In this document: one piece after another, positions 42,810-53,249 of the stretch
Layout of the letters: every line of letters starts with the position of its first letter
Position numbering within the stretch: position 1 is the first letter of the stretch
DNA from: Penicillium oxalicum
Lineage: Eukaryota; Ascomycota; Eurotiomycetes; Eurotiales; Aspergillaceae
NCBI RefSeq assembly: GCF_001723175.1
Contig: NC_064653.1
Coordinates: 868,001 to 932,000, forward strand
Length of the DNA: 64,000 bases
Reading direction: 5' to 3'
Notes under the pieces: generated by a model
Seen by the model: the letters and a program-made list of their open reading frames with translations, nothing else
Told to the model about the DNA's origin: nothing
Databases searched by the model: none
Made by a program: the position numbers and the translations under genes

Positions 42810-45245
42810 ATGCCCCTCCTCCGTGTGGGCTCGCCGGCCCTGATACTTTGTCTATTGCTGTTGCTGCTCCCGCAGGTTCACGCATTTGGAGCCGGCAGTG
42901 AGTCCGGCCTGAATCATGACCTTGAAAAGACTTCTCTAACCGATTCTAGATATCGCGTCCATCTCGGCCATCGAGGGCAAGAACTGGCGACATGGCGACA
43001 TTGAGGATATGCTCAAAACGATCGCATTCATTCACGGCCACAAGTGGACGTCTACTATGATCAAGCGAGTATATTTTGGAAATTGGTTGCGCGACTAGTG
43101 AGTAAAGTCTGCGTCGTACATCTTGGCATTTGGCGGATCTTTTTCCCCGGCCGATCACTGATCAACCGAACGCAGCTCACAAGCAATGGATGTCGGAACC
43201 CTCAAAAACCTGCCCGCCGACACCATTCGCGTTCTCGTGTGGATCCTTTCTTTTCTGACGTTTGGCTACGCCACTGGGGAATTTGAAGTGACCGCCGAGC
43301 GCTTAGGTGTCTACCGCCCAGAGGAACATATCGAGTAAATTATGCCCTCCTTGGTCTTGACCGAGCTGTCATATTGATTGTCGTTCATTTTAGTAACCCC
43401 AAAGACTACGCCGACAACGAAGATGCACGTCAGTTCGACCAACGCCTGCGGGGTCCGATCCGACAAGTCGAACTCGACATCGATCCGGAGACGGGCATGA
43501 AGAACTATATCGCCAACGAGCGTGGTGACTGGGCGACCAGCACTGCTTTTGTCAAGTTCAGCCTGAGTCGCAGTATTCACTACGGGCGCATGTATACCAA
43601 CGGTGGTGGTCACAAGGGCAGGGAAGAGGATCTGTGTGAGGCTCTTCGATGCTTAGGCCAAGGACTCCATACCCTTGAAGATTTTGCGGCTCATTCGAAC
43701 TACATTGAGCTTGCTCTGCGCGAGATGGGGTTCCACAACGTCTTCCCCCATACCGGTAGTGCCACACAATGTAATGTGCGTGGGCACCGGGTGTTCCCCT
43801 TGGTAACAGGGACCTTTGGAATGGTCGATTTTTTCCACTCGGTTTTGGGCGAGGCCACCGATCATTTTACCCAGTCTGAGGTGAATGAGATGGATCTGGC
43901 CCTTGGCGATGCGGAGAACAACGCTCAGTCCAGCAACTCCCTCAATATGCTAACTGGGCTTTTGGGCAAAGTCCCCGGCACTCGAGAGTTGGTGGTGGAG
44001 GCCGAACAGCTGAAGCAACGGTCCGATGCCCAGGAGATGAGCAATCGCTCCCGTGGTTTCCAGGCTGGCTACGTGCAGTCCAACGAGTTTGGTCAGAGTC
44101 GAGCGCCAAATCCCACTCAGCCCTCCACCGGCGGTGCCACATCTGGAGGCGGCCTAGCGGATTTCAACCCGCAGGAGACAGTGGACAAGATCTATCCAAT
44201 CCTGGCTTTCCGCGACAAGGTCGTGCGTAGATTGAGCGCTATCATCGAAAAAATTCCTGGGCTGGAGTCGATCATTGACAAGATCACCGAGACTCTAACA
44301 TTGTTTATCATGTCGCTGCTTGCGCCATTCATTCGTCCGCTCATCAACGCCGCTTCCAAGTCATTGCAGACTGGATCGTCTGGCGTGATCAGCGCCTCGG
44401 GCAAGCATCAATACGAGCCGTGGACCGATCCTCACTGCACCGATCCCACTCATTCGCTTCTCTCAAAGGATCACTTTGCCAATATCCTGAATGAACCAGC
44501 CGGATTGGTCGGTTCAGCTATTCTCAAGTACGTCGCTCCTCGGGTGCTGTATGCTTGGCAGCACATTGATGTGCCCGAGCACGAGGTCTTGGAGGATTGC
44601 ATGCGCGTCTTCCACCATCCCGTACTGCGAGACATGCACAACGAAGCTCATCGGACGATGTTCGAGGCTGTCGGCAACTGGGTTCAGTCCCGTGAGGACC
44701 GGGGTGCGCACCTCAATGACATTTTGAGTTCCGAGGGCGTTCGAGCCGGTCGGAACACTGGTGGTGTCCCTCACACCCACGGCGGAAGCCAGGGCGGCTT
44801 TGCTGCACTGGGTGGCACAGCGCACGGTCAAGCACACGGTCATGGCCAGGCCCACGGCCAGGCCCAGGGCCAGGGACACGGCTTCTCACTCGGCGGTATT
44901 CAGTCTCTCTTCTCGTCATCCCAATCTCAGCACCATCCACCCTCAGGTACACAGGGACAAGGTTCGTCTGGTATGCCGTGGGATGCATTGTCCAAACTGC
45001 CCATTCCGGGCATGTCGAATCTGAATAAACTAGAGAATACCTTCTCCAATTTCCTGCCCGGTGGCTTTTCTCAGGGTTCTCGAAGAGAAGTGGGAGATGA
45101 GCAAAGTGGGCCGGACAACTCACAATATCAGCCTCAGCCTCCGCAACAATATCCACCTTCAACGCAGTATCCGTCGTCCTCGCAGTATCCGCCCTCATAT
45201 TACCCCGGACAGCAGGGTTCTGGGCAAGGTGGATATCACTATTGA
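42810..45245 (+). CDS. hetC: HET-C heterokaryon incompatibility protein homologue
   Basis: Four exons: 42810-42897, 42950-43097, 43176-43334 and 43394-45245. The introns are 52-78 bases (GTGAGT, GTGAGT, GTAAAT donors) and all phases match, giving 748 residues. A signal peptide is evident (residues 1-25, a leucine run ending PQVHA-FGAG). The body matches Neurospora HET-C: IASISAIEGKNWRHGDIEDM, FGNWLRDYSQAMDVG, RGDWATSTAFVKFSLSRSIH and QGLHTLEDFAAHSNYIELAL. The H-T-L-E-D-F-x-A-H-S-N segment resembles zinc-dependent phospholipase C/S1-P1 nuclease-type metal ligands, as noted for the wider HET-C/Pc-Het-C family. The C-terminus has H/G/Q repeats (HGQAHGHGQAHGQAQGQ) and a Q/P/Y-rich end (QYPPSTQYPSSSQYPP). 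In Neurospora crassa, het-c alleles trigger incompatibility together with pin-c; most other ascomycetes keep HET-C without that role. Confidence 0.9.
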
Positions 45246-46551
45246 GATTCGTCGTATCTACCGCCTCTGAACGCTGATACAGCTACAGCTATCTGATTGT
45301 TGAACCTATCGAGAACATAGCGTTTCGGGTCTCTGAGGTAGTCGGATAATCAACGTGCTTCCAAGACCTTGTCTGTTTCAATGTGTCCACATAATCGGCA
45401 ACTTACCTATTCGTATTCCTTGTGGCCAATCACGGACCTGGCGCCTGCAATGACGCGGTTGGTCTCTCTTGACTTGTGAGGGACAGTAGCAATCCCTTCA
45501 ATCCTTCCATCGTAGTCCCCAACTATCCAATCTTGGGTTAGGCGACCAAGACGATACTCCAACTAGCTGGTGGGCGCAAGCTTCGGGATTTTGCAGACCT
45601 GCGATGATCCTTTGTCCATTGATCTCACTGATTGACCGGAGCAAGAAGAACAAGTAGGGGGTATAGTACCAAGAAGTGCAGCACTTTTGATTTTGCAGGC
45701 GTTTCACAGCTTCATGCCTAGCAGAATTGTTCATATGACTTGAAGTTGCAGGGCTAAAGTTGTCCAGGGGTTAGATGGGACCACTGCACGGACGGGCCGA
45801 GGCCCTCCAAACCAGCAGAATAACATCCCAGGATGCAAAGTCAACCCTCAAGAACTGGATCTACAACCCGAGAAACTAAGTGACCGGTAGATAGTCAGAT
45901 CCCTTTTGATTTTGAGTAACAAGTTTTGCCTAGGTCGCAGGAGGCTCGCCCTTCCAATTCCATTAAACGACGCAGTGACTTACCCGAAGACAGCGAAGGG
46001 TCCCCATCCACGTTGAAGAGTTCGGCAGTAGATCCATCGGGCTCAGACCCCTGAGTCGAACGAGAGGAATCAATTTCAATAGTGTGATTTGACTACTGGC
46101 TACAGGCGAACGGTATTTTTTTGGCTTTAAAGCATTTGTCACGGCACCAAAGGAGAAGAACTGTGACCAGCCAGGCAGAACCTAATTGGAATTGATCTTC
46201 TTTATCCTATCCAGGCCCTGTTCTGGTACCCCTTCCAGCGATCATGAGGGAATTTCGCAGGATGCTTCAATGGCAAAAAAGATCAACTCTGATTCCTTCT
46301 TTTTCTTTCTCTCTGTCTCTTGCCTGCCTCCCTTCTATTCTGCAACCTTGAAAGGTCCAATTTGCTGAGGGGTGAGCGGTTAGGAGAGGCCCCTTGGAGA
46401 TTCCTGACGCCTACATAACTCACGGCTGACGCGAAAATGGCGCCCCTTGCCGACCTTCACGCACTACTTAGAAGGGCCCGAGACCCGCGCGTTGAAAGTA
46501 GCTAGCTATCTTCTTCTGCATAGTTGGAGTAATAGTGGCTCTTCATCCATC
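45246..46551. other. Intergenic region
   Basis: About 1.3 kb: het-c 3' UTR then the promoter of the first acidic-protein gene. No gene seen. Confidence 0.55.
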
Positions 46552-47637
46552 ATGGATTCAGCATGGCCACAGCCTTCTTTTGTCAACACCAAATTCAATG
46601 ACGTCTTTCAGTTTGCCGAGATATTCGAAAAGCATTGCGCTCAGGTCTATAGCCATGCGACTCAATGCCCTGAAGAGACTGTCCGCTCGGAGTACATGAT
46701 CGATCTGGTGTCGCAGGCCTATAGGGCAGTGCGCAGCCTACACCTGCACCAAATGGGTCGGCAGCATCTGGATACGAATACAGCCATTGCGGCGCTGAAG
46801 AGCCGCTCGACGCAGCAGAGGAGAGTCAAGAAGACGCGGACGTTGAACCTGCAGCCCACTCTCACCACCGAGGAGAGCAAGTGCCGGGAGAGAGAGCTGA
46901 AAAGAGACATTGATGATCTGTTCACCGCTGGTCCTGATGACGAGAACGAAGATCCCGACTGGTGCGCCTCTTCAGAGGAAGAGGAGACGGAAGACGAATA
47001 CTATGAATATCATGAAGAATCTGAAAGTGACAACGAGCACACCAGCCTTACGCATCGAATGCATCGTGTGCGGACAATCCACGAGCTTCCAGAGGACGAC
47101 GTACCAGAACTCAGTCGATCACCACCGATAGAGCTCGCAATAACTCAACCCGACAAAGACCCCAATGAGGCCTCGACCATGACCCCGCCAGTGATGTTGA
47201 CCGAGGAACAAATTGCCAATGATCGTATTACAGCGGCTTTGCAGCGTATCTCTGAGAAATTTGAAGATGCTGAATCGGTACCGCTGACGCGTGTGTCGGC
47301 TCGTGTGAATAGACCGCTACAGCCCACACCCCCTTCGACGGACGACTCCAACAGCGAGGCAACTACGATCCGACCAGAATCAGGTTCAGAGCCTCTTTCA
47401 TTGCTGCATACAGCAACAGATGATGTCTCCCCTTCATTAAGATTGACCACCCGTGCTGCGCATGGCGAAGTGCCGACAGAACAGCAAACCAGCAGCGAAG
47501 ATGCGCATCTGGGGACTGCTAGGCCAGGACGTCTTACCAGACGTGCATCAGTCACTGTGCTTCCTCGACGGATCAAGACTGTTTGTCATCGATATGTTCG
47601 TAGGGCAATGTTGCCTCTAAGAGGAAAAACCCAATGA
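46552..47637 (+). CDS. Acidic low-complexity protein, first of a tandem pair, function unknown
   Basis: A single exon of 361 residues from the ATG at 46552 (MDSAWPQPSFVNTKF). The frame is open upstream to 46447 with no ATG. Residues about 20-70 look folded and helical (FQFAEIFEKHCAQVYSHATQ, PEETVRSEYMIDLVSQAYRAV). A strongly acidic patch follows (EDPDWCASSEEEETEDEYYEYHEESESDNE, about 138-165, quoted in part), then S/T/P-rich sequence, and the end is basic (RPGRLTRRASVTVLPRRIK). No known domain is recognised. The folded start resembles that of the next gene: the stretch C-A-Q-V-Y-S-H-A-T-Q-C-P-E-E-T-V shares 7 of 16 positions with C-Q-D-I-V-R-Y-A-V-Q-H-P-E-T-T-V, and both proteins begin M-x-x-x-W-P. 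This suggests an old tandem duplication. The acidic and basic segments would suit a nuclear protein, which is inference. Confidence 0.65.
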   Translation: MDSAWPQPSFVNTKFNDVFQFAEIFEKHCAQVYSHATQCPEETVRSEYMIDLVSQAYRAVRSLHLHQMGRQHLDTNTAIAALKSRSTQQRRVKKTRTLNLQPTLTTEESKCRERELKRDIDDLFTAGPDDENEDPDWCASSEEEETEDEYYEYHEESESDNEHTSLTHRMHRVRTIHELPEDDVPELSRSPPIELAITQPDKDPNEASTMTPPVMLTEEQIANDRITAALQRISEKFEDAESVPLTRVSARVNRPLQPTPPSTDDSNSEATTIRPESGSEPLSLLHTATDDVSPSLRLTTRAAHGEVPTEQQTSSEDAHLGTARPGRLTRRASVTVLPRRIKTVCHRYVRRAMLPLRGKTQ

Positions 47638-48038
47638 GGAAATGTGATACATTACACTGACTGGTTAATCTGAAAAGGGGCTTCGATTTGCCTCCTTCAC
47701 TGGACTTTCCTTAGGCTCCATGAGACCCCTCATTGATATGGGAAAAATGAACATCAATGAGAATCGGCCAAGTAGATACAACAGCCTCATGGAGGATAAT
47801 GTTTGCTTGCTGAATTTGTGGTAGAGAGAGAAGATGGTTGCCTGCACCTTGAATCTCCTATTTAAAGTTAGGAGGCAGCATGACTGTGGGTTCTTTCCTT
47901 CCACACTCTAGACAAAACGCGTTCTTTCACACTTCCTGTTCACACGTTTGAACCAAGACAAACGCCATCGACAATTTCAAAGTGAGCCAGCTCACAAAAG
48001 CAAAACAATTGTATCATTGTGAACATCTCACCCTGATC
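47638..48038. other. Gap between the two acidic-protein genes
   Basis: About 400 bases of AT-rich sequence with a 3' UTR and a promoter; no gene seen. Confidence 0.6.
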
Positions 48039-50210
48039 ATGGCGCCTCCGTGGCCGGCAGTCCACGAAGGCGCAGCCACAAATGGCGAGGATCTGAGGAC
48101 CTTGGTCCGTGAGCATCTCATCGCCTGTCAAGATATCGTTCGATACGCAGTGCAACATCCTGAGACCACAGTCAACACAATGGATGTTGCATCTTTTGCT
48201 CGTCTATCAGAGAGTGTGATGTGGAAGGTTTATCAACGCCTCAGCCTTGACAGTGGTTTCTCTGCTTCTAGAATTACGACCACCCCGCAGATTGTGGGCC
48301 CAAAGGTGGAAAGTGCAGAGAACTCAAGCCAGACGGTCGTATCACCGGAAGTTATCTGTATTGATGTCGATGATGCAGAGGACAATGGAGATGCAGTCAA
48401 GAGCACATGTACCAGTGACATGCGCGTAAAGCAAACAGCCTTGGATTTGGAACCATCCTCGGTCCCACCTGAGTTTCACAGAGACCAGGCTCAGCATGGA
48501 GCCAACCAAAAGGATCTCTCTCCTGAAAACGATGGCTCTGGCAGTGAGATATCTGATGATGCATCACGTTGTGGCAATAGGATTGTCTCTGATGTCGAGG
48601 ATGACGTTGAGATGGATGCTTTGGAATCCAATCCAGCCTCACACAAAGAGAGCAGCCTGAATAGACAAGAATTTCCAAATTCGCCTCCAGCGTCGTCTTC
48701 TGGTGCAACGCGTTCTCCAGAAGAGCCCAGTTCTATCAATTCTACAGATCTTCGTGACGACGATCGACGGGAGACCATGCCGGTGACCGTGAACACCAAA
48801 TCAGCAGAGTCCAGCCATAAATCGGGTCCTGTCAATCCGATAAGTTCCACCATGGCCTGTGCTGAAGATGCCCATGGAAGCCATGAAAATGTGCCTGATA
48901 CAGAGGACGGCATGTCTGACACTGAAAGCGAGCTCTCTGAAACTGAGAGTGAAGTGTTTGATACCGAGCACCGCAACTACCAGGATCAAGAGGCCCATCC
49001 TCCTTCAAAGACACAGTCGGTCGAGATCGCAAGTTCCAGTGACTGTGACAAAGACGGCGAAAGTAGCAGCAGAGACGGTAATAAAGATCCAGGAAACGGG
49101 GAAGAAAACCGGATGACGGATGTGGAGCCAGTGGTGAGAAGCAGCACTGCAGAAGACGACAGCGATGAAAATGGCAAGGATGCTGAGCCAGCGAGTTCAA
49201 ACGACCATGAGATGGCGGATGTACAATCCAAAGATATGAACGGCGTTGGCAATCGTGACAATGACAGCGGAAGCAGCAGTGAGAATAACGATGACGCTGA
49301 GGACGACAACTCTGATATGGACACAGCGTCCGACTTTTCAGACCGACCGCAAGGTATCGCAACGTGGATTCCCCAATACTCTCGAGATCGTGATCAGCCA
49401 CCCAGCCAGTCGACTGGTTCCACGACGCCAGCTGAGCAATGGCCGCCTGATCTAACATTATGGGCTGCGATGCTGTCCGACCTCCCAGAATCGGATCCCA
49501 CCAAACATCTGATTTGTATCAAATGGAAAAATTGCGTTGCCTTCCCTCGCCCTGAAACGATGGATCTGAAAGCCCTCATTCAAGACGTATGTGATGACTT
49601 CAATGTCAATTCCATCTCAATCAAAGTCATGGCCAAGAAGTTCACGGCTGAGCTGCATGTGCGGACCGCAGAAGATCGGTCGACCCTCCTGGCGTCCAAA
49701 ATGGACTGGCTCAGTGATCTTTCACTTCCCGGATTTCAGGCGTATGTAGACGAAACGGTGATGCCACCACCGCCTCGAGTTCCGAACCGGGCCCATGAGT
49801 TACCATTCACCTTCAGAATCCACTGGGTCTGCTCATGTCCTCCCTACCAAAACTGGGCTTCCAAAGATGCTTCGCCTATTGTTCAAGACATCAGAGCTGC
49901 CTTGGAAAGTAGCGGAAATCCCTCTCTGGCAGCCACCGCGCCGAGAGTTCACGCGGTCCAAGTCAGAGGCTCGGGGGATGTCTGGGTCTATGTCTGCTCT
50001 ATACCAGCTCGCGATTACATGGTTCATGTAAACAATGCGGCTGCCTGGCTCGCCCGCTTGAAGTGTGGAAATCGGGCCCGGATCTACGCCCAACGTATCA
50101 CGTCTGCCGTGAAGACGCAGAGGGCCTCAGACCCATCCACTGCGCGTATTGAATCAAGGCGACGGAGAAGGTCGGAGAAGCGACGGCTTGCGCGGGCGCA
50201 AAGAAGATAG
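48039..50210 (+). CDS. Acidic low-complexity protein with C-terminal Gag-like region, second of the tandem pair
   Basis: A single exon of 723 residues from the ATG at 48039 (MAPPWPAVHEGAATNG), the first ATG in a frame open from 47982. Residues about 18-70 are helical (LRTLVREHLIACQDIVRYAVQ, HPETTV) and resemble the start of the preceding gene. Residues about 100-460 are S/D/E/N-rich with acidic repeats (DTESELSETESEVFDTE; DNDSGSSSENNDDAEDDN). From about 472 the sequence is folded: LTLWAAMLSDLPESD, SISIKVMAKKFTAELHVRTAEDRSTLLASKMDWLSDL, FTFRIHWVCS and VWVYVCSIPARDYMVHVNNAAAWLARL. Two alpha/beta units, each with a strand, helix and W-x-x-x-L ending, recall the RRM-like parts of Tad-type LINE ORF1 (Gag-like) proteins. 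No zinc knuckle and no reverse transcriptase are nearby. The basic tail (ESRRRRRSEKRRLARAQRR) looks like a nuclear localisation signal. Function unknown. Confidence 0.68.
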   Translation: MAPPWPAVHEGAATNGEDLRTLVREHLIACQDIVRYAVQHPETTVNTMDVASFARLSESVMWKVYQRLSLDSGFSASRITTTPQIVGPKVESAENSSQTVVSPEVICIDVDDAEDNGDAVKSTCTSDMRVKQTALDLEPSSVPPEFHRDQAQHGANQKDLSPENDGSGSEISDDASRCGNRIVSDVEDDVEMDALESNPASHKESSLNRQEFPNSPPASSSGATRSPEEPSSINSTDLRDDDRRETMPVTVNTKSAESSHKSGPVNPISSTMACAEDAHGSHENVPDTEDGMSDTESELSETESEVFDTEHRNYQDQEAHPPSKTQSVEIASSSDCDKDGESSSRDGNKDPGNGEENRMTDVEPVVRSSTAEDDSDENGKDAEPASSNDHEMADVQSKDMNGVGNRDNDSGSSSENNDDAEDDNSDMDTASDFSDRPQGIATWIPQYSRDRDQPPSQSTGSTTPAEQWPPDLTLWAAMLSDLPESDPTKHLICIKWKNCVAFPRPETMDLKALIQDVCDDFNVNSISIKVMAKKFTAELHVRTAEDRSTLLASKMDWLSDLSLPGFQAYVDETVMPPPPRVPNRAHELPFTFRIHWVCSCPPYQNWASKDASPIVQDIRAALESSGNPSLAATAPRVHAVQVRGSGDVWVYVCSIPARDYMVHVNNAAAWLARLKCGNRARIYAQRITSAVKTQRASDPSTARIESRRRRRSEKRRLARAQRR

Positions 50211-51114
50211 TCGTTTGTTGGGGTGGGTGATCCTGCCGTGGGACGTTTGGAGTACCTTTGAAAAATGGGTATACACATCATCATCATACTCTATGGAAAG
50301 CCTACAGATCGTGGAAGAAATGGTCTTTTTTGGATCCGTATCTGTTCATTTCAAGAATTCTTCAGGAACTAGACTTTAAAATTCGTCTCTGTGTGGGTGA
50401 ACATCTTCCAAGGGAGTTTCTGCGATTGAAAAAGCACCGAGCGCACAAACTCACGATGCAACAACAGCCTTGATTTGTCTTTGAATTCAGCTCAACCACA
50501 GGCTTCCAAGTTGCCTGAGATAGAAGATTATGATGTCAATTAGAGATTATAGTGGTGACACTTTTAAAAAACAAGACTTACAACGATTTCCCACTTTCCG
50601 TTGCTGAACGTTGAAAGACCATGTTACTAGTCCACCATCAGGCATTCGTGCCTTTTGAGAGAGTAGGTGGGTGTTGACTTCAAACTACTACTAAGTAGAG
50701 CATTCAGCACCGCTGTAAAGAATCTAGACCGATGACCATTTTCATCAGCCGCCATCATCAACAATGGCAAGCATACTATAACAGATCTTGCATGCATAGT
50801 CGAATAGACATGAATGCGAGAGGGTAATTCAAAAATTGCACATTCACCAACCCATATATTAAGTAGTCTAATTCTGCTCAAAGGACGAGCGACTCCTGCC
50901 ACTGCCCCTGGTTGAAAAGCCTGCGGTCATTCTCTCATCAGGACAGGCCAGCCTGTCTGTGCAAGCATCGTTTAGCAACAGAGGATCAAAAAAAGGTATC
51001 ATTCACAAACTCCTCCCAAATCCGAGGCCCTCCAAAAAGAGAAAGAAAGAAAGAGAACCCCAAAATGCCACGCTGTCTATTTATCAGAGAATCCTATGAT
51101 TCTGCCTCTCTCCC
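50211..51114. other. Convergent intergenic region
   Basis: About 900 bases between facing genes, AT-rich around 50280-50860, carrying two 3' UTRs. No gene seen. Confidence 0.6.
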
Positions 51115-52458
51115 TCACAACTTGGTGCCCTCGCGTCCACTGTCGCTGGGTCGCCGAGGTCGAAGAGCACCCAGGGAATTGGATGCACCGTTGCTACTCG
51201 GGCCCGGGACCGAGGTCGAAGTCAATGATGTCCTCGTGGTGTCGTTACTGGTAGTGTTGGCACGCATCACGTTGTTTCGGGTTCCATTGTGAAGCCGGGG
51301 GTTCATGAGCCACTGCACCTGCATCCGCACACTGTTCAGCGCGGTATTTGTATGGGCCATGTCTTCCTTGATGCGAAGGCACTCATTCATAATCGTCATA
51401 CTAGCACGAGCGTCGAGATCTGTGAGAGCGTGCGACATCTGAGTGACTTCTTCACGAAGGGACTCGTGAAGGGAGAGGAGATATTGTGTTGTATGGGAGG
51501 AAAATGCACTGGCAAATTCGGCGGACTCGTCTGCGTCGGTGCGGGCTTGGTCTCGGTCCCCATTTTGAGCAAGTCTCCCGCTATTGCCCAATCGCGCAGA
51601 CTCGAGGAGCGAAGCGCGGATATTTGCCATGCCATCCTCGAATATCTCATTGCGTTGTTGGAGATGTCGCATGGTCATCTCTAGCGAATTGAGCCGCGTG
51701 TTCTGCGCCTCCAGGTATGGACTAATGGAGACCAGTGGACATTGTGTTTCATGCGTTGCAACATCCACCCGCCGTACTTTGACCGCGCATCCATACTGCG
51801 CGGCTGCGCAGGATATGAGTACCTCCGGGCATGTGTCCATGTGTTTTGCCAATGATCGCCGTACCATTGTCGTTCCGCAGGCATTGCACGTTGCCTCCAG
51901 ACTGGGACAAAGCTCTTTGTCATGGTCGGCAAATTCTTGTTCCACCACATCTTCCCCACAGCGCTCGCAGCGGCGATAACCATGCACACAGCGTCCGTCT
52001 GACTGAAGGTCTTTTTGCCGAATCGTTTTCCCACATGATTCGTCGGGACAAAGAACCATCCGATAGCCACAATATTTCTCCACATGCGACTTCACATGGC
52101 CTCGTGGCACAACCTCTTCGCATCCCGCTTCCGCCCAAGGACACCGGACTTGTATCTCATCACACATGTTTACCAGCAAACGGGGTACACTGGTCGATAT
52201 TTGGCTTGTTGGTGTCCGACAGGAGGGACACGAGAACTCGTCCGTGTCGGCGGAGCGGAAGGTGATGATCGTAGAGGCAAGACATTTTTGACAAAAGACG
52301 TGGTCGCAGTGTAATCGTACGGGTTGCACAAACGGGCAATGGCAGATGGGACACATCAGGTGGGAATCATAACTGGAGACGTAATCGAGGGTGCGGAGGT
52401 CGAGTGGTTCCTCCAGGGTAGAGGCGGCCTCCATTTCCAAGAAACTCTTGATATCCAT
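51115..52458 (-). CDS. TRAF-like RING finger protein (putative E3 ubiquitin ligase)
   Basis: A single exon of 447 residues from the ATG at 52458 (MDIKSFLEMEAAS), the first ATG in the frame. A C3HC4-type RING lies at about residues 36-83 (CPICHCPFVQPVRLHCDHVFC, then CLASTI and CPSCRTP). TRAF-type zinc fingers follow: EIQVRCPWAEAGCEEVVPRG, HVKSHVEKYCGYRMVLCP, GYRRCERCGEDVVEQEFADHD and CPEVLISCAAAQYGCAVKVRR. After that comes a coiled-coil stretch (NTRLNSLEMTMRHLQQRNEIFEDG and HESLREEVTQMSHALTDL) and an S/T/N-rich tail. There is no MATH domain, as is usual for fungal TRAF-like proteins. The RING suggests E3 ubiquitin ligase activity and the coiled coil suggests self-association; the targets are unknown. 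Confidence 0.85.
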   Translation of the reverse strand: MDIKSFLEMEAASTLEEPLDLRTLDYVSSYDSHLMCPICHCPFVQPVRLHCDHVFCQKCLASTIITFRSADTDEFSCPSCRTPTSQISTSVPRLLVNMCDEIQVRCPWAEAGCEEVVPRGHVKSHVEKYCGYRMVLCPDESCGKTIRQKDLQSDGRCVHGYRRCERCGEDVVEQEFADHDKELCPSLEATCNACGTTMVRRSLAKHMDTCPEVLISCAAAQYGCAVKVRRVDVATHETQCPLVSISPYLEAQNTRLNSLEMTMRHLQQRNEIFEDGMANIRASLLESARLGNSGRLAQNGDRDQARTDADESAEFASAFSSHTTQYLLSLHESLREEVTQMSHALTDLDARASMTIMNECLRIKEDMAHTNTALNSVRMQVQWLMNPRLHNGTRNNVMRANTTSNDTTRTSLTSTSVPGPSSNGASNSLGALRPRRPSDSGREGTKL

Positions 52459-53249
52459 CTTGAGACTTGGTGACAGTTTTGCCGTGACAAAAATCCCATG
52501 CGGAAGGATATTTAGTGTTGAGAAGACGAGGTAACGCGCGGTTTTCGTCGCAGGTGAACGGATGCTCGGACGACCGGCCGTCAGCTTGTGACTGCGGCGG
52601 GACCCCAAAGCATGCCTTGTGCGGGGACTTGAATACCGAGGTCGCAGATCAAGCCCGCCAAATGATGTTCAGGAGTGCAATGACGACTTAAATAATCTCG
52701 CTCTTTCAGAGTCACTCAGCCTTTACACGTTGTGGGCTGCAAGATGATCAGGGTGACACTGACTGAAAGTGATTGAGAAGAGCAACAAGGCAGGTACATC
52801 CATATGCTGAGGGGGAGGAACAGCGTGGGCGGCAAGCGGGCGGAGACGCTGTCCGGCAGTTCTACTTGGCCCGATGTGGAGGTACCCGACGGTCGCATAT
52901 TACAAGTGCTGCAGCACCAAGTACCCTGTACTTGGCTGGACTGGTGACCATGTGCCGCCGTTTCTGGTGTATGCAAGTTGGAGAACTCCGCCCGTCTCTG
53001 CTGAGCAACTCGTTCTTGACGACTGCCTGGACTTGACTTGGGGGCTGAAAACAGACTGGCCACGGTTGGAGCTGATATCACACACAAAGTAACCTCGTTC
53101 ATTGTCGAATTGCAACCATTCGCAATCCTACACTACAGACTGCACGTACGGTCAAAGCCATACGGAGAGACATTCCACCACCCGCCAAACCCTCACCTCC
53201 GGTCTCATCTTCGCCTCTTTCAGCCCACCGTCCCTGACCTGACACCACC
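52459..53249. other. Divergent promoter region, TRAF-like gene and syn8
   Basis: About 790 bases between divergent genes, so probably a shared promoter region. Short open frames in it have no recognisable content. Confidence 0.6.

Noticed and set aside
47145..49458. Long antisense frames opposite the acidic proteins
   Set aside because: These are shadows of low-complexity S/D/E codons on the coding strand.
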